A stretch of 64,000 nucleotides of DNA. Source: JBEBGV01 sp040081265. Lineage in GTDB: Bacteria > Acidobacteriota > Vicinamibacteria > Vicinamibacterales > UBA2999. The notes under the pieces are model-generated. The model ran no database searches and had not been told where the DNA came from. It was given only the letters and a program-made list of their open reading frames with translations. Positions 39,076 to 48,171 of the stretch are shown piece by piece. A program made the position numbers and the translations under genes. The stretch lies in NCBI GenBank assembly GCA_040081265.1, contig JBEBGV010000001.1, positions 124,001 to 188,000 of the forward strand. The letters run 5' to 3'. Within the stretch, counting starts at the first letter, position 1, and each line of letters opens with the position of its first letter.

Positions 39076-40359
39076 ATGAACGCGATTGAAGTCAGAGACG
39101 TGCGGAAGACCTACCGACGCTACAGCCGACGCCGTCAGTTCGCGACGCTGAAGAGCGCGATGCTGTCCGGGTCGGTGCTCGGCGACGTTGGTCCTGAGCA
39201 GGGGTTCGAGGCGTTGAAAGGCGTCTCGTTCGACGTCGTGTCCGGCAAGACCTTCGGCATCATCGGTCGCAACGGATCCGGCAAGAGCACGATGCTCAAG
39301 CTGCTCGCCGGCATCGGAAAGCCCACGAGCGGCCAGGTTACCGTGCACGGCCGGGTGTCGGCGCTGATCGAGCTGGGAGCAGGCTTTCACCCCGAGATCT
39401 CCGGCAGGGAGAATGTCTTCATCAACGGCATGATGCTTGGCCTGACGAAGCGGGAGATTGCCACACGGTTCGCTGACATTGTGTCATTTGCTGAGCTGGA
39501 GGCTTTTATCGACGCGCCGGTAAAGACCTATTCGTCAGGGATGTACATGCGACTCGGGTTCTCTGTGGCTATCCACGTGGATCCCGATGTCCTCCTCGTC
39601 GACGAGGTCCTCGCGGTCGGCGACGAAGCATTCACGCACAAGTGCCTGGACCGCTTCGCCGATCTGCGCCGGCGCGGTCGAACGGTGCTGCTGGTTACTC
39701 ACTCGCTCGACATGGTGTCGCGCTTCTGCGACGAAGCCTTGTGGCTCGATTCCGGGCAGGTTCGTGCCCAGGGTGATCCGCGTCGAGTGATCGACGCGTA
39801 CCTGCTGGACGTCGCGGCGGCGGAAGAGCAGCAGATGGCGTCGACCGTCGCGAAGCCGGCGCCCCAGGCGCCGGTCGATGAACCGCCGGACATGTTTCAG
39901 GCGGTACAAGGACGCTGGGGTTCGAGAGAGGCTGAAATCAGCGGCGTCGAGTTTCTGGACGCCGAAGGTACCCCGTCGCACGTATTTGCCTCGGGGTCGT
40001 CCATGCAGATTCGCTTTCAGGTCAGATCAAGTCAGCCTCTTGAGGATGTCGCGGTGGGAATCGGCATCTTCGCCAGCGATGGCGTCTGCTGCTACGGGAC
40101 CAACACACTGATTGACGGTGCCGCACCTGGCCGGTTGGACGGCACGGGTGTCGCCAGCTTTTCGGTCCCACGCCTGGATCTCGTCGAGGGCAGTTACAAG
40201 ATCGACGTTGCCGTTCATCGGTCGAACGGGGCGCCCTACGACTATCACCGGCAGCTCTACACGATCAGAGTTCATTCGGGACGAAAGGAGGTCGGCGTCT
40301 ATCGGCCCGACCACTCCTGGTCGTGTACGGGTGCCCTGCAGATCAAGGGGCTTGAGTGA
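39076..40359 (+). CDS. Polysaccharide exporter ATPase with Wzt-type substrate-binding domain
   Basis: The ATPase partner of the Wzm-like permease. It has 427 residues. The nucleotide-binding domain covers about 1-245: Walker A GIIGRNGSGKSTMLKLLAGI, LIELGAGFHPEISGRENVFI, signature KTYSSGMYMRLGFSVAI, Walker B VLLVDEVLAVGDEAF and switch VTHSLDMVSRFCDE. After a linker, residues about 275-425 form a beta-rich Wzt C-terminal domain (IRFQVRSSQPLEDVAVGIGI, GSYKIDVAVHR), which in O-antigen exporters recognises the end-modified glycan. Its presence suggests export of a terminally capped polysaccharide. The stop overlaps the next gene by 4 nt. Confidence 0.93.
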   Translation: MNAIEVRDVRKTYRRYSRRRQFATLKSAMLSGSVLGDVGPEQGFEALKGVSFDVVSGKTFGIIGRNGSGKSTMLKLLAGIGKPTSGQVTVHGRVSALIELGAGFHPEISGRENVFINGMMLGLTKREIATRFADIVSFAELEAFIDAPVKTYSSGMYMRLGFSVAIHVDPDVLLVDEVLAVGDEAFTHKCLDRFADLRRRGRTVLLVTHSLDMVSRFCDEALWLDSGQVRAQGDPRRVIDAYLLDVAAAEEQQMASTVAKPAPQAPVDEPPDMFQAVQGRWGSREAEISGVEFLDAEGTPSHVFASGSSMQIRFQVRSSQPLEDVAVGIGIFASDGVCCYGTNTLIDGAAPGRLDGTGVASFSVPRLDLVEGSYKIDVAVHRSNGAPYDYHRQLYTIRVHSGRKEVGVYRPDHSWSCTGALQIKGLE

Positions 40360-40835
40360 GGACGGCCGCCGGCCGTCCGCTCTCAGCGGATGAGGGCCGT
40401 GGCTGGGCAGAGGCCGCGCACGAACACGGTCAGATCATCGTCTTCACCAACGGGGTCTTTGATCTCCTGCATCCCGGTCACGTTCGATACCTCCGTGAAG
40501 CGCGCATGCTGGGCGATCGTCTGGTCGTGGGCGTGAATTCCGACCGTTCCGTGAAAGCGATCAAGGGTCCGTCGCGGCCTGTCACTCCCGAGGCTGAGCG
40601 GGCCGAGATTCTCCTGTCGCTGGACTCGGTCGACGCGGTGGTGATCTTCGATGAAGTTACGCCGCTGGCTCTGATCACGCTCCTCCAGCCAGACGTGCTC
40701 GTGAAGGGAGCAGACTGGAAGGCCGAAGAGATCGTGGGCAGGGACGTTGTCGAGTCGCGAGGCGGCCGGGTCGTCCGCATCACCTTCAGTGATGGCCATT
40801 CGACCAGTGAGCTGATCCGCCGCGCCAGCAGGTGA
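40356..40835 (+). CDS. D-glycero-beta-D-manno-heptose-1-phosphate adenylyltransferase
   Basis: Activates heptose-1-phosphate with ATP to ADP-heptose for lipopolysaccharide core or related glycans. It is a 159-residue stand-alone equivalent of the HldE C-terminal domain. The nucleotidyltransferase motif FTNGVFDLLHPGHVRYLREA holds the HxGH signature. Then come VGVNSDRSVKAIKGPSRPV, DVLVKGADWKAEEIVGRDVV and FSDGHSTSELIRR. The GTG start at 40356 overlaps the ATPase stop (GTGA). The co-encoded exporter supports a role in cell-surface glycan synthesis. Confidence 0.92.
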   Translation: MRTAAGRPLSADEGRGWAEAAHEHGQIIVFTNGVFDLLHPGHVRYLREARMLGDRLVVGVNSDRSVKAIKGPSRPVTPEAERAEILLSLDSVDAVVIFDEVTPLALITLLQPDVLVKGADWKAEEIVGRDVVESRGGRVVRITFSDGHSTSELIRRASR

Positions 40836-40852
40836 GGGAGAATAGAGCATGC

Positions 40853-40876
40853 CCCACCCGGCCGTCGCCGGGCGGG
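40853..40876 (+). terminator. Hairpin directly upstream of mfd
   Basis: CCCGGC (40857-40862) pairs with GCCGGG (40867-40872) around a CGTC loop. After one A/C mismatch, CCC (40853-40855) pairs with GGG (40874-40876). No T-run follows. It ends 4 nt before the ATG at 40881 and would hide a ribosome-binding site there, which favours initiation at the ATG at 40902. Confidence 0.4.
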
Positions 40877-40880
40877 CCGT

Positions 40881-43800
40881 ATGTACGTACCTGAAGAGCA
40901 CATGATATCGACCACTTCGCTGACGCTCCGCGCGCTCCTGAGCAAGGCGGTGACCCGCACGGGTCTCGACCGGCTGCCTTCCGTTCTTGCCGGTCTTACG
41001 CCCTCTGCCAAAGCGCTCGCCGTCGTGGCGAGTGCCCGTGCGCAGCGCGGCGTCACGCTCGTCGTGGTACCAGACGATCGCGACGTTGAGCAACTGACCC
41101 TGGACGCGAGGTTCTTCTACGGAGCGCTCGAGGGCGCGTCGGCTGCAGAGATTGAGCGGTCGGTGGTGCCGTTTCCCTCCTGGCAGGTCGACCCATATCG
41201 GGGGATGACCCCCCACTTCAGGATCGCCTCGGCGCGCGCAAATGCACTTCATGCTGCCGCGAGTGGTGGCGCCCGGGTGGTCGTCGCTTCGGCGGCTGCA
41301 CTCCTGCCTCTGGTCAGCACGCCTGAACGTCTGCTCGCCTCGTCCATCGATCTCGAGACCGGCACCAGCATTGAACCGCAGACGCTCGCTGACCTGCTCG
41401 TTGACGCTGGCTTCACCCGCGAAGATCCCGTCGACGAACACGGTACCTTCACCATCCGTGGAGGAATTGTCGACGTCTTTCCAGCCGGCGCTGCTGAACC
41501 CGTACGACTGGAGTTTGTTGGCGACCTGATCGAGTCACTTCGGCCCTTCAACCCGACGAACCAGCGTTCAACTGGCGCACTGGACCGGGTCTCGATTGTC
41601 CCGCTCCGTGAGCGCTTTGACGATGGCGAGGCCCTGTCGGTGCTCGCGTTTCTGGGCCGCGCCGGGCTGATGATTGTCGCTTCGGAAGTGGAGGCCGTGG
41701 TCGAACAGATCGAACGCGTCCATGCGCAGCTTACTGAGAGCTACGACGACGCCGGCAGTCGCGGGCACGTCGCCACAGGCCCGCCTGACCAGCTGTTTGC
41801 CCCTCCCGACGCGATCGTCGCGCGGCTGAAGCAAGCGGCGCAGATCAACGAACTGGCGCTCGAGGACGCGGGCGTCATGCACGTCGCGTGTCAGCCGACG
41901 CTCGAGTTTCGGGGCCGTGTTGGAGACTGGATCGCCGACGTGCGGCAGGCGCGGCAGCGCGGCGACACCGTGCTCTTCATTGCGGAGTCACCCGGGCGTG
42001 CCGAGCGGGTCATTGAGATCCTGCAGGACTACGAGATCGTGGCGCTGCCGCTGGAGAGGGCCGAAGACGCGCACGTCGCCAGTGTCCTTGTCGGTGTTGG
42101 TGCCCTGACGCGAGGCTTCCGACTCCCGGACGGCGCCCTGCAACTCTACGTCGAGACCGATGTCTTCGAAGAAGAGCGGCGGGCACCTGACGAGCGCCGC
42201 AACCTCACCAAGACGTTTCTCTCAGATCTTCGCGACCTCAAAGTCGGCGATCTGGTCGTTCACGTCGACCATGGCATCGGCGAATTTGTCGGTTTGAAGC
42301 AACTCGGCGTGCGTGGCGGTGCAAGTGCAGGCCAGGAATTCCTCGAGCTGAAGTACGCGGGCGACGACAAGCTGTTCGTTCCTGTCGAGCGCCTTGACCT
42401 GATCCAGAAGTATTCCGGCGGTTCGCGGCCAGCCCTCGATCGCCTCGGCGGGACGACCTGGGAGAAAGCCAAGACGCGCGTCAAGAAGGCGATGCGCGAC
42501 ATGGCCGAAGAGCTGCTCAAGCTCTACGCGCAGCGGAAGGCGGTGCCCGGGTTTGCCTTCGGTCCTGACACGCACTGGCAGGAGGAATTTGAAGGAGCGT
42601 TTCCTTACGACCTGACGCCGGATCAGGCGACCGCGGTCACCGAGATCAAGCGGGACATGGAAACGTCGACGCCCATGGACCGCTTGTTGTGCGGTGACGT
42701 CGGCTATGGCAAGACAGAGGTTGCGATGCGCGCCGCCTTCAAGTGCGTGATGGCTGGAAAGCAGGTCGCGGTGCTGGCGCCGACTACAGTGCTGGCCTTT
42801 CAGCACACCAAGACATTGCGGGAGCGTTTCGCCGGTTTTCCCGTGACGATCGACATGGTGAGTCGATTCCGCACGAAGCAGGAGGTGTCTGAGACCCTGG
42901 CCGGCACGGCCTCCGGAAAGGTCGACATCATCGTCGGCACCCACCGGCTGTTGTCGAAGGACGTGCAGTTCAAGGATCTCGGGCTGCTCGTTGTCGACGA
43001 GGAGCAGCGCTTCGGTGTGGCGCACAAGGAGCGTATCAAGCAGATGCGCAAACGCGTCGACGTGCTGACAATGACCGCCACGCCGATTCCTCGGACCTTG
43101 AACATGTCGCTTGTCGGCATCCGGGATATGTCGATTATCGAGACGCCACCCAAGGATCGCCTGTCGATTCAGACCAACGTCGTGAAGTTCGATGCCGCGG
43201 TGATGGAGCGGGCGATTCGAAACGAGCTGGCACGCGGGGGACAGGTGTATTTCGTCCACAACCGCGTCGAGTCAATCTACTCGATGGGCCACCTGATTCA
43301 GCGACTCGTGCCCGAGGCAAAGGTGGTCGTCGGACACGGCCAGATGGGAGACGAAGAACTTGAACGGGCCATGCTGGGGTTCGTTGAACGCAGGTTCGAC
43401 GTGCTGCTGGCAACGACGATCGTCGAGAACGGTCTCGATATTCCCAACGCGAATACGATCATCATCAATCGCGCCGACAGATACGGCCTGTCCCAGCTCT
43501 ATCAGCTTCGCGGCCGGGTCGGGCGTTCGGATCGTGCCGCCTATGCCTACCTGCTCATTCCGCCGCAGGACGCGCTGTCTCCGGTTGCGCGAAAGAGACT
43601 GGCCGCGATCAAGGAGTTCAGTGACCTCGGCAGCGGTTTCCGGGTCGCCGCCCTCGACCTCGAGATCCGCGGAGCTGGAAACCTGCTGGGTGGACAGCAA
43701 AGTGGTCACATCGAAGCCGTGGGTTTCGAGACCTACACCAAACTCCTCGAGGAAACCATCCGTGAGTTGAAGGGCGAGGAGATCGAAGACGATGTGCGCG

Positions 43801-44405
43801 CGACCGTCAACCTGGGCGTTGACCTCAAGATTGACGAGGGTTACATCGCCGACATGAATCAACGACTGACCATTTACCGCAAGATCGCCGCGGCACGTCA
43901 TGAACAAGAGCTCGAGGCCGCGCTCGATGAGATGCGCGACCGCTACGGTGACCCACCTGCGGCGGTGCTCAATCTGGCGGAATACGGGATGGTCCGAATC
44001 CTTGCCGATCGCCTGGGGGTCGAATCCATCGACCGCGAGGGGCGCTTTGCGGTGCTCAAGTTCAGGCCGCAGGTGAAGCTCGATCCCGTCCACCTGGTGA
44101 AGGTGGTGCGGGATACGCCCGGGGCGCTGCTCTCGCCGCCGGCCTCTCTCAAGCTCGACCTGGAGGCTGTCGCGGCTGAGACCCCCTCAGGAGCGTCAGA
44201 ACATCGGGCCCCGCGTGGACCGGCCAAGGGGCGGCGAGGCGACGGGGGCTCCTCGTCCTGGTGGACCGCCCGCGCCAGAGCGGGGACCGTGACTCCCGGG
44301 TTCACCAGGGACGAAATCCTCAAGCGCCCCGAGGTTGACCCGCGGGTGGTGGGTGGGATGTTTGACCGCATCCAGGGTGTACTCCGGGCCCTTGGCTCGT
44401 TCTGA
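40881..44405 (+). CDS. mfd: Transcription-repair coupling factor Mfd
   Basis: Displaces stalled RNA polymerase and recruits UvrA to template-strand lesions. It has 1174 residues. The UvrB-like N-terminal region includes PFPSWQVDPYRGMTPHFRIA and IRGGIVDVFPAGAAEPVRLE. The RNA-polymerase-interacting domain has GDLVVHVDHGIGEFVGLKQL. The translocase has Walker A LLCGDVGYGKTEVAMRAAFK and DEEQRFGVAHKERIK, then TMTATPIPRTLNMSLVGIRD and RADRYGLSQLYQLRGRVGRS. The C-terminal TRCF domain contains DEGYIADMNQRLTIYRKIAA. The alternative ATG at 40902 has SD-like GAAGAG very close by and would shorten the protein by 7 residues. Confidence 0.97.
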   Translation: MYVPEEHMISTTSLTLRALLSKAVTRTGLDRLPSVLAGLTPSAKALAVVASARAQRGVTLVVVPDDRDVEQLTLDARFFYGALEGASAAEIERSVVPFPSWQVDPYRGMTPHFRIASARANALHAAASGGARVVVASAAALLPLVSTPERLLASSIDLETGTSIEPQTLADLLVDAGFTREDPVDEHGTFTIRGGIVDVFPAGAAEPVRLEFVGDLIESLRPFNPTNQRSTGALDRVSIVPLRERFDDGEALSVLAFLGRAGLMIVASEVEAVVEQIERVHAQLTESYDDAGSRGHVATGPPDQLFAPPDAIVARLKQAAQINELALEDAGVMHVACQPTLEFRGRVGDWIADVRQARQRGDTVLFIAESPGRAERVIEILQDYEIVALPLERAEDAHVASVLVGVGALTRGFRLPDGALQLYVETDVFEEERRAPDERRNLTKTFLSDLRDLKVGDLVVHVDHGIGEFVGLKQLGVRGGASAGQEFLELKYAGDDKLFVPVERLDLIQKYSGGSRPALDRLGGTTWEKAKTRVKKAMRDMAEELLKLYAQRKAVPGFAFGPDTHWQEEFEGAFPYDLTPDQATAVTEIKRDMETSTPMDRLLCGDVGYGKTEVAMRAAFKCVMAGKQVAVLAPTTVLAFQHTKTLRERFAGFPVTIDMVSRFRTKQEVSETLAGTASGKVDIIVGTHRLLSKDVQFKDLGLLVVDEEQRFGVAHKERIKQMRKRVDVLTMTATPIPRTLNMSLVGIRDMSIIETPPKDRLSIQTNVVKFDAAVMERAIRNELARGGQVYFVHNRVESIYSMGHLIQRLVPEAKVVVGHGQMGDEELERAMLGFVERRFDVLLATTIVENGLDIPNANTIIINRADRYGLSQLYQLRGRVGRSDRAAYAYLLIPPQDALSPVARKRLAAIKEFSDLGSGFRVAALDLEIRGAGNLLGGQQSGHIEAVGFETYTKLLEETIRELKGEEIEDDVRATVNLGVDLKIDEGYIADMNQRLTIYRKIAAARHEQELEAALDEMRDRYGDPPAAVLNLAEYGMVRILADRLGVESIDREGRFAVLKFRPQVKLDPVHLVKVVRDTPGALLSPPASLKLDLEAVAAETPSGASEHRAPRGPAKGRRGDGGSSSWWTARARAGTVTPGFTRDEILKRPEVDPRVVGGMFDRIQGVLRALGSF

Positions 44406-44440
44406 GCTCGTGTAACATACTGATCTTCAAGGAATTGTCC

Positions 44441-45493
44441 ATGCTGAAGCCACTTACGGTCGTCGGGTTCGCAGTCGCGCTGGCCACGCTTCCGCTTCAG
44501 GCTGAAGTCATCGAACAGGTTCTCGTCAGGGTCAACGGCGACATCGTGACGAAGAGCGACTTCGAACAGCGTCAGGTGGCGGCACTCCGCACCAGGCCGG
44601 AGCTGGCGAACATCTCCCCGAGCAGTCCTGACCTCAAGAAAGCCATCGAGGAGGTGACACCGTCTCTCATCCTCGATGCGGTTGACGAGCTGCTTCTCGT
44701 GCAGCGAGGCCGCGAGCTGGGCTATTCGATGACCGACGACCAGTTCAAGGGCATCCTCGACAACATCAAGAAGGAAAACAAGCTGGAGGACGAAGCGGTG
44801 TTCCAAGCCGCGCTCAAGCAGGAGGGGCTCACGCTCGTCGAGTTGAGACGCAACCTCGAACGGCAGATGCTGGTCTCCCGAGTGCAGCAGCAGGAGATCA
44901 CCGGTCGCGTGAGCATCACCGACGATGAGGCGAAGGCATACTACGACGCAAACAAGAAAGAGTTCACAACGCCTGTTGAGCTGATGTTCCGGGAAATCCT
45001 CATCTCGGTGCCCACCACGCCGCAGGGCGTCAACGTGGCTGCCGACGAAGCCGCCCGCTCCCGCATTGAAGGGTTGCGCTCGCGCCTGCTTGCCGGAGAG
45101 CCCTTTCCTCGTCTGGCCACCGAGGAGTCTGATTCAGGGTCCAAGGCGAACGGGGGCCTCATCGGACCCATCAACGACGACGAACTGGCGCCCTCGCTCA
45201 GGGCACTTGTCGATGCGCTCAAGGTTGGCGAGGTGTCCCAGCCAATCAGGGTGGCACGCGGATATCAGCTGCTGAAGCTCGAGTCTCGTACCGAGCCGAT
45301 GGTCAAGAGCTTCGACGAGGCGCGCTCGGATATCGGCAATCGGATCGGCCAGCGGAAGCTCGATTCCGAACGCAGCAAGTACCTTCAGCGCATGCGTGAG
45401 ACCGCGACGATTGTCTGGCGGAATGACGAGTTGAAACGTGCCTACGACCTCGCACTCTCGCGGTCGGCCACCGAGGCTCGCCCTTCGAACTGA
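44441..45493 (+). CDS. SurA-like periplasmic peptidyl-prolyl isomerase / chaperone
   Basis: The start ATG at 44441 (AAGGA 7 nt upstream) gives a 350-residue protein with a signal peptide, MLKPLTVVGFAVALATLPLQ, cleaved after the following Ala. The SurA-N chaperone domain covers about 25-160 (VLVRVNGDIVTKSDFEQRQV, FQAALKQEGLTLVELRRNLE). One parvulin domain spans about 165-270: ELMFREILISVPTTPQG, FPRLATEESDSGSKANGGLI, VGEVSQPIRVARGYQLLKLE. E. coli SurA has two parvulin domains; one is common elsewhere. It probably escorts outer-membrane proteins. The stop overlaps the next start (TGATG). Confidence 0.9.
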   Translation: MLKPLTVVGFAVALATLPLQAEVIEQVLVRVNGDIVTKSDFEQRQVAALRTRPELANISPSSPDLKKAIEEVTPSLILDAVDELLLVQRGRELGYSMTDDQFKGILDNIKKENKLEDEAVFQAALKQEGLTLVELRRNLERQMLVSRVQQQEITGRVSITDDEAKAYYDANKKEFTTPVELMFREILISVPTTPQGVNVAADEAARSRIEGLRSRLLAGEPFPRLATEESDSGSKANGGLIGPINDDELAPSLRALVDALKVGEVSQPIRVARGYQLLKLESRTEPMVKSFDEARSDIGNRIGQRKLDSERSKYLQRMRETATIVWRNDELKRAYDLALSRSATEARPSN

Positions 45494-46041
45494 TGAGCGA
45501 GCTCTCATCGCTTGGTTCGCCGGCTCGTACGCCCAGCGTCGACGCGTCGAGTGAGGCACGGTGGTTCGCGATCTGGACTCGGTCCCGCCATGAGCAGGTG
45601 GTTTACGATCAGCTTACCCGCAAGCAGATCGACGTGTTCCTGCCGACTGTACCCAGCTGGAGTCGGTGGAGGGATCGAACGAAACTCATCCACAAGCCGC
45701 TCTTCCCCGGGTATTGTTTCGCACGCTTTGACCCTCGCGAGCGCATGCCCGTCATCAAGTGCACGGGCGTGGTGAATATTGTGTCCAACCAGGGCGAACC
45801 CGCGGCGATTCCGGAACACGAGATCGACGGGATTCGCCTCCTGGTCGGGAGCGAGCTTGCCTACGACTCGTGCCCGTTCATCAAAGAGGGGGCGATGGTC
45901 GAGGTGACACACGGACCACTGAAGGGCGTGTGTGGCCGCCTGGTCAAGAAGGGCGCTCACGCCAGGCTGATTCTCTCTGTCGACTTGATCGGACAGGCAG
46001 TGAGCGTGGTGGTCGACGCAGCTGATGTCCGACCGTATTGA
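45493..46041 (+). CDS. NusG-family transcription antiterminator paralogue (UpxY/RfaH-like)
   Basis: A 182-residue NusG-like protein. The NGN domain reads EARWFAIWTRSRHEQVVYDQ, then LTRKQIDVFLPTVPSWSRWR and HKPLFPGYCFARFDPRE, and is followed by a KOW motif (GAMVEVTHGPLKGVCGRLVK). The WTRSRHE and LFPGYCF forms resemble UpxY/RfaH-type specialised regulators that act on long polysaccharide operons. Housekeeping nusG normally sits with secE and rplK, which are absent here. It is translationally coupled to the SurA-like gene and overlaps the dus gene by 17 nt. The target operon is not identifiable from this window. Confidence 0.85.
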   Translation: MSELSSLGSPARTPSVDASSEARWFAIWTRSRHEQVVYDQLTRKQIDVFLPTVPSWSRWRDRTKLIHKPLFPGYCFARFDPRERMPVIKCTGVVNIVSNQGEPAAIPEHEIDGIRLLVGSELAYDSCPFIKEGAMVEVTHGPLKGVCGRLVKKGAHARLILSVDLIGQAVSVVVDAADVRPY

Positions 46042-47110
46042 TCGCCCCGTAGCCATGAAGATCGGAAGGGTCGCCCTCTCCTCGCCGTTCGTCGTCGCCC
46101 CGATGGCCGGTATGACCGACTCGGCATTCCGACGGCTGGTCAAGAAACAGGGCGGGTGCGGATTGGTGGTTACCGAGATGGTCTCGTCGGAGGGTCTTGT
46201 CCGTGGCATCGACCGCACGCTCGAGTATGCGGAGTTCACGGAGGAAGAGCGCCCGGTATCGATCCAGATCTTCGGTGGCGACCCCGAGAAGATGGCCGAT
46301 GCCGCGCAGATCGTCGAGGGCATTGGCGCCGATATCGTTGACGTGAACATGGGATGCCCGGTGCCGAAGATTGCCAAGCACCATGCCGGTTGCAGCCTCA
46401 TGCGCGAACCAGAGCATGCCGCGCGTGTGATCGGCGCGATGACGAAGGCAGTCAAAATTCCTGTGACGGTGAAGATGCGAGCCGGGTGGAATGATCATTC
46501 CCGCAATGCACCGGAACTGGCGCGTATGGTGCAAGACGCAGGAGCAGCAGCAGTCACCATCCACGGCCGAACTGCTGAACAGTCGTACCGCGGTCTGGCA
46601 GACTGGGATCTGGTCTCTCGCGTCGCCGAGTCACTGGAGGTACCGGTATTCGGCAGTGGCGACTGCGTAGAGCCTCGTCAGATTCTCCACCGAATGGCGA
46701 CCGGCGTGAGCGGCGTGCTGGTCGGTCGCGGCGTCCTGAGAAATCCCTGGATTCTTGCGCAAGCGACCGATCTCGCTGAAGGCCGTGAGCCGCGGAGGGT
46801 GACCAATGCGGATCGAGGGCAGTTCCTGCTCGACTACATCGCGCTGCTCCTGAACGAACGCGTCGGAGAATCCGCGGGATTCCGTCATGTTGCGCCCCAT
46901 GCGGGTGAACTGGCCGTGCACGTGCCGGCGCGTGGTCGCGAGAAGTGGGTCATCAACAAGCTTCGCGCGCTATGTGCCTGGTACTCCAAGGGAGTGGAGG
47001 GCGGTGCCCAGTTCAGGACGACGGTCAACGGTACCGACAGCATCCAGCAGTTGGTTGACGTGATCCACGCGACTTTTGTCGAGCATGAGGTCATGACGAC
47101 CGCCTCGTGA
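46025..47110 (+). CDS. tRNA-dihydrouridine synthase (Dus, DusB-like)
   Basis: An FMN-dependent reductase of uridines in tRNA D-loops. It has 361 residues. The TIM barrel begins SSPFVVAPMAGMTDSAFRRL and contains IQIFGGDPEKMADAAQIV and DVNMGCPVPKIAKHHAGCSL, which holds the catalytic Cys. TVKMRAGWNDHSRNAPELAR, AVTIHGRTAEQSYRGLADW and FGSGDCVEPRQILHRMATGV follow. The C-terminal helical RNA-binding domain is present. The start ATG at 46025 overlaps the NusG-like gene; M at residue 11 is an alternative. Confidence 0.94.
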   Translation: MSDRIDRPVAMKIGRVALSSPFVVAPMAGMTDSAFRRLVKKQGGCGLVVTEMVSSEGLVRGIDRTLEYAEFTEEERPVSIQIFGGDPEKMADAAQIVEGIGADIVDVNMGCPVPKIAKHHAGCSLMREPEHAARVIGAMTKAVKIPVTVKMRAGWNDHSRNAPELARMVQDAGAAAVTIHGRTAEQSYRGLADWDLVSRVAESLEVPVFGSGDCVEPRQILHRMATGVSGVLVGRGVLRNPWILAQATDLAEGREPRRVTNADRGQFLLDYIALLLNERVGESAGFRHVAPHAGELAVHVPARGREKWVINKLRALCAWYSKGVEGGAQFRTTVNGTDSIQQLVDVIHATFVEHEVMTTAS

Positions 47111-47123
47111 AGTTCAGGGTGCT

Positions 47124-47843
47124 GTGAGTCTCCGCATCGCGTGCGACCTCGACGGGACAGTCGCCGACATGGATTTCGCGCTGCAACGCGAGGCCGAACG
47201 ACTGTTTGGGCCCACGGTGATTCTACGCGCCCCTGTTCCGCCGGCGGAAGAGGAGGAGACTGAGGCAGAGGCGTCCGTCGATGGGACCCGAACTGCGGTT
47301 GCCGACACGGCCGACGCGCCCCGTGTCCTCAACCCACGGGAAGTGCGCAGCCTCTGGTCACACGTCCGGAAGATCGATAATTTCTGGACGACGCTGGAGG
47401 AAATCGAAGCAGGCGCACTTCAGCGCTTCGCTTCGCTGAGTGCCGCTCACCGGTGGCACGTTGTCTTCATGACCCGTCGTCCACAAACCCGCGGAGAGAA
47501 CGCCCAACGGCAGTCGCAGCGCTGGCTGCAGGCGAAGGGTTTCGAGTTTCCGTCGGTATGTGTCGTGTCTCACTCGCGCGGCGTGGTGGCGGGTGCGCTG
47601 GAGTTGAATGCCGTCATCGACGACCGTCCCGAGACATGCCTCGACGTGGCCGCCGATTCGAAGGCGGAGCCAATTCTCGTGTGGCGGGGAAGTCCAGACA
47701 CTATTCCAGCCGGTGTCACCGGGCTCGGAGTGACGGCCGTCCCAACATTCAACGCCGCCCTCGATCGGCTCGAGGAACTGGCCACAGCCGCCAGGCGTCC
47801 CGGGTTCATCGACCGAATCAAATCGGCGCTGCGACCGAACTGA
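47124..47843 (+). CDS. HAD-superfamily phosphatase, NT5C-like
   Basis: A 239-residue protein starting at GTG 47124. HAD motif I, CDLDGTVADM (Asp-x-Asp-Gly-Thr, residues about 7-16), is clear. VVFMTRRPQTRGENA supplies the Thr of motif II and VIDDRPETCLDVA the acidic pair of motif IV. The layout resembles 5'(3')-deoxyribonucleotidases (NT5C), with a Glu/Ala-rich insertion at about 35-65 that is probably disordered. A role in nucleotide-pool cleaning is inference. It lies 13 nt after the dus gene and converges on the Dabb gene with a 26-bp overlap. Confidence 0.75.
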   Translation: MSLRIACDLDGTVADMDFALQREAERLFGPTVILRAPVPPAEEEETEAEASVDGTRTAVADTADAPRVLNPREVRSLWSHVRKIDNFWTTLEEIEAGALQRFASLSAAHRWHVVFMTRRPQTRGENAQRQSQRWLQAKGFEFPSVCVVSHSRGVVAGALELNAVIDDRPETCLDVAADSKAEPILVWRGSPDTIPAGVTGLGVTAVPTFNAALDRLEELATAARRPGFIDRIKSALRPN

Positions 47844-48171
47844 TCCCCTCGGTCCCCGGACCCATTTCAAAGTCGTACACCAGGATGTCGGCGGCGGCCG
47901 CAAACACGGCGCTGCCGATCTCTGCGTGGGCAGGGTGTTCGAGATACCCACGCAGTGCGGTGATGCTCTCGAATTCGAGCACCGCTGCGTACGGATAGTC
48001 TGCTCGCATCATCTGCTCGTAGCCTCGGCCGACCGTGACGCGCCGGCCGACGTGTGCGCGCTGCACGAGCGTGATGTCCCGCAGGGCTTTCTCGAACGAC
48101 GTCAAGAGATGGGCGACTTCATCGGTCGCCAGATCCGGCCGAGGACGGAACAACACCACGTGCGCGATCAA
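47818..48171 (-). CDS. Dabb-domain (stress-responsive alpha/beta barrel) protein
   Basis: A 117-residue protein starting MIAHVVLFRPRPDL, the standard Dabb (PF07876) opening with the conserved His. YPYAAVLEFESITALRGYLE and HPAHAEIGSAVF follow, the second conserved block of the domain. The family forms ferredoxin-like dimers of diverse or unknown function, some enzymatic. It overlaps the Arg/Pro-rich gene upstream by 4 nt, so the two are translationally coupled. Confidence 0.85.
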   Translation of the reverse strand: MIAHVVLFRPRPDLATDEVAHLLTSFEKALRDITLVQRAHVGRRVTVGRGYEQMMRADYPYAAVLEFESITALRGYLEHPAHAEIGSAVFAAAADILVYDFEMGPGTEGISSVAAPI

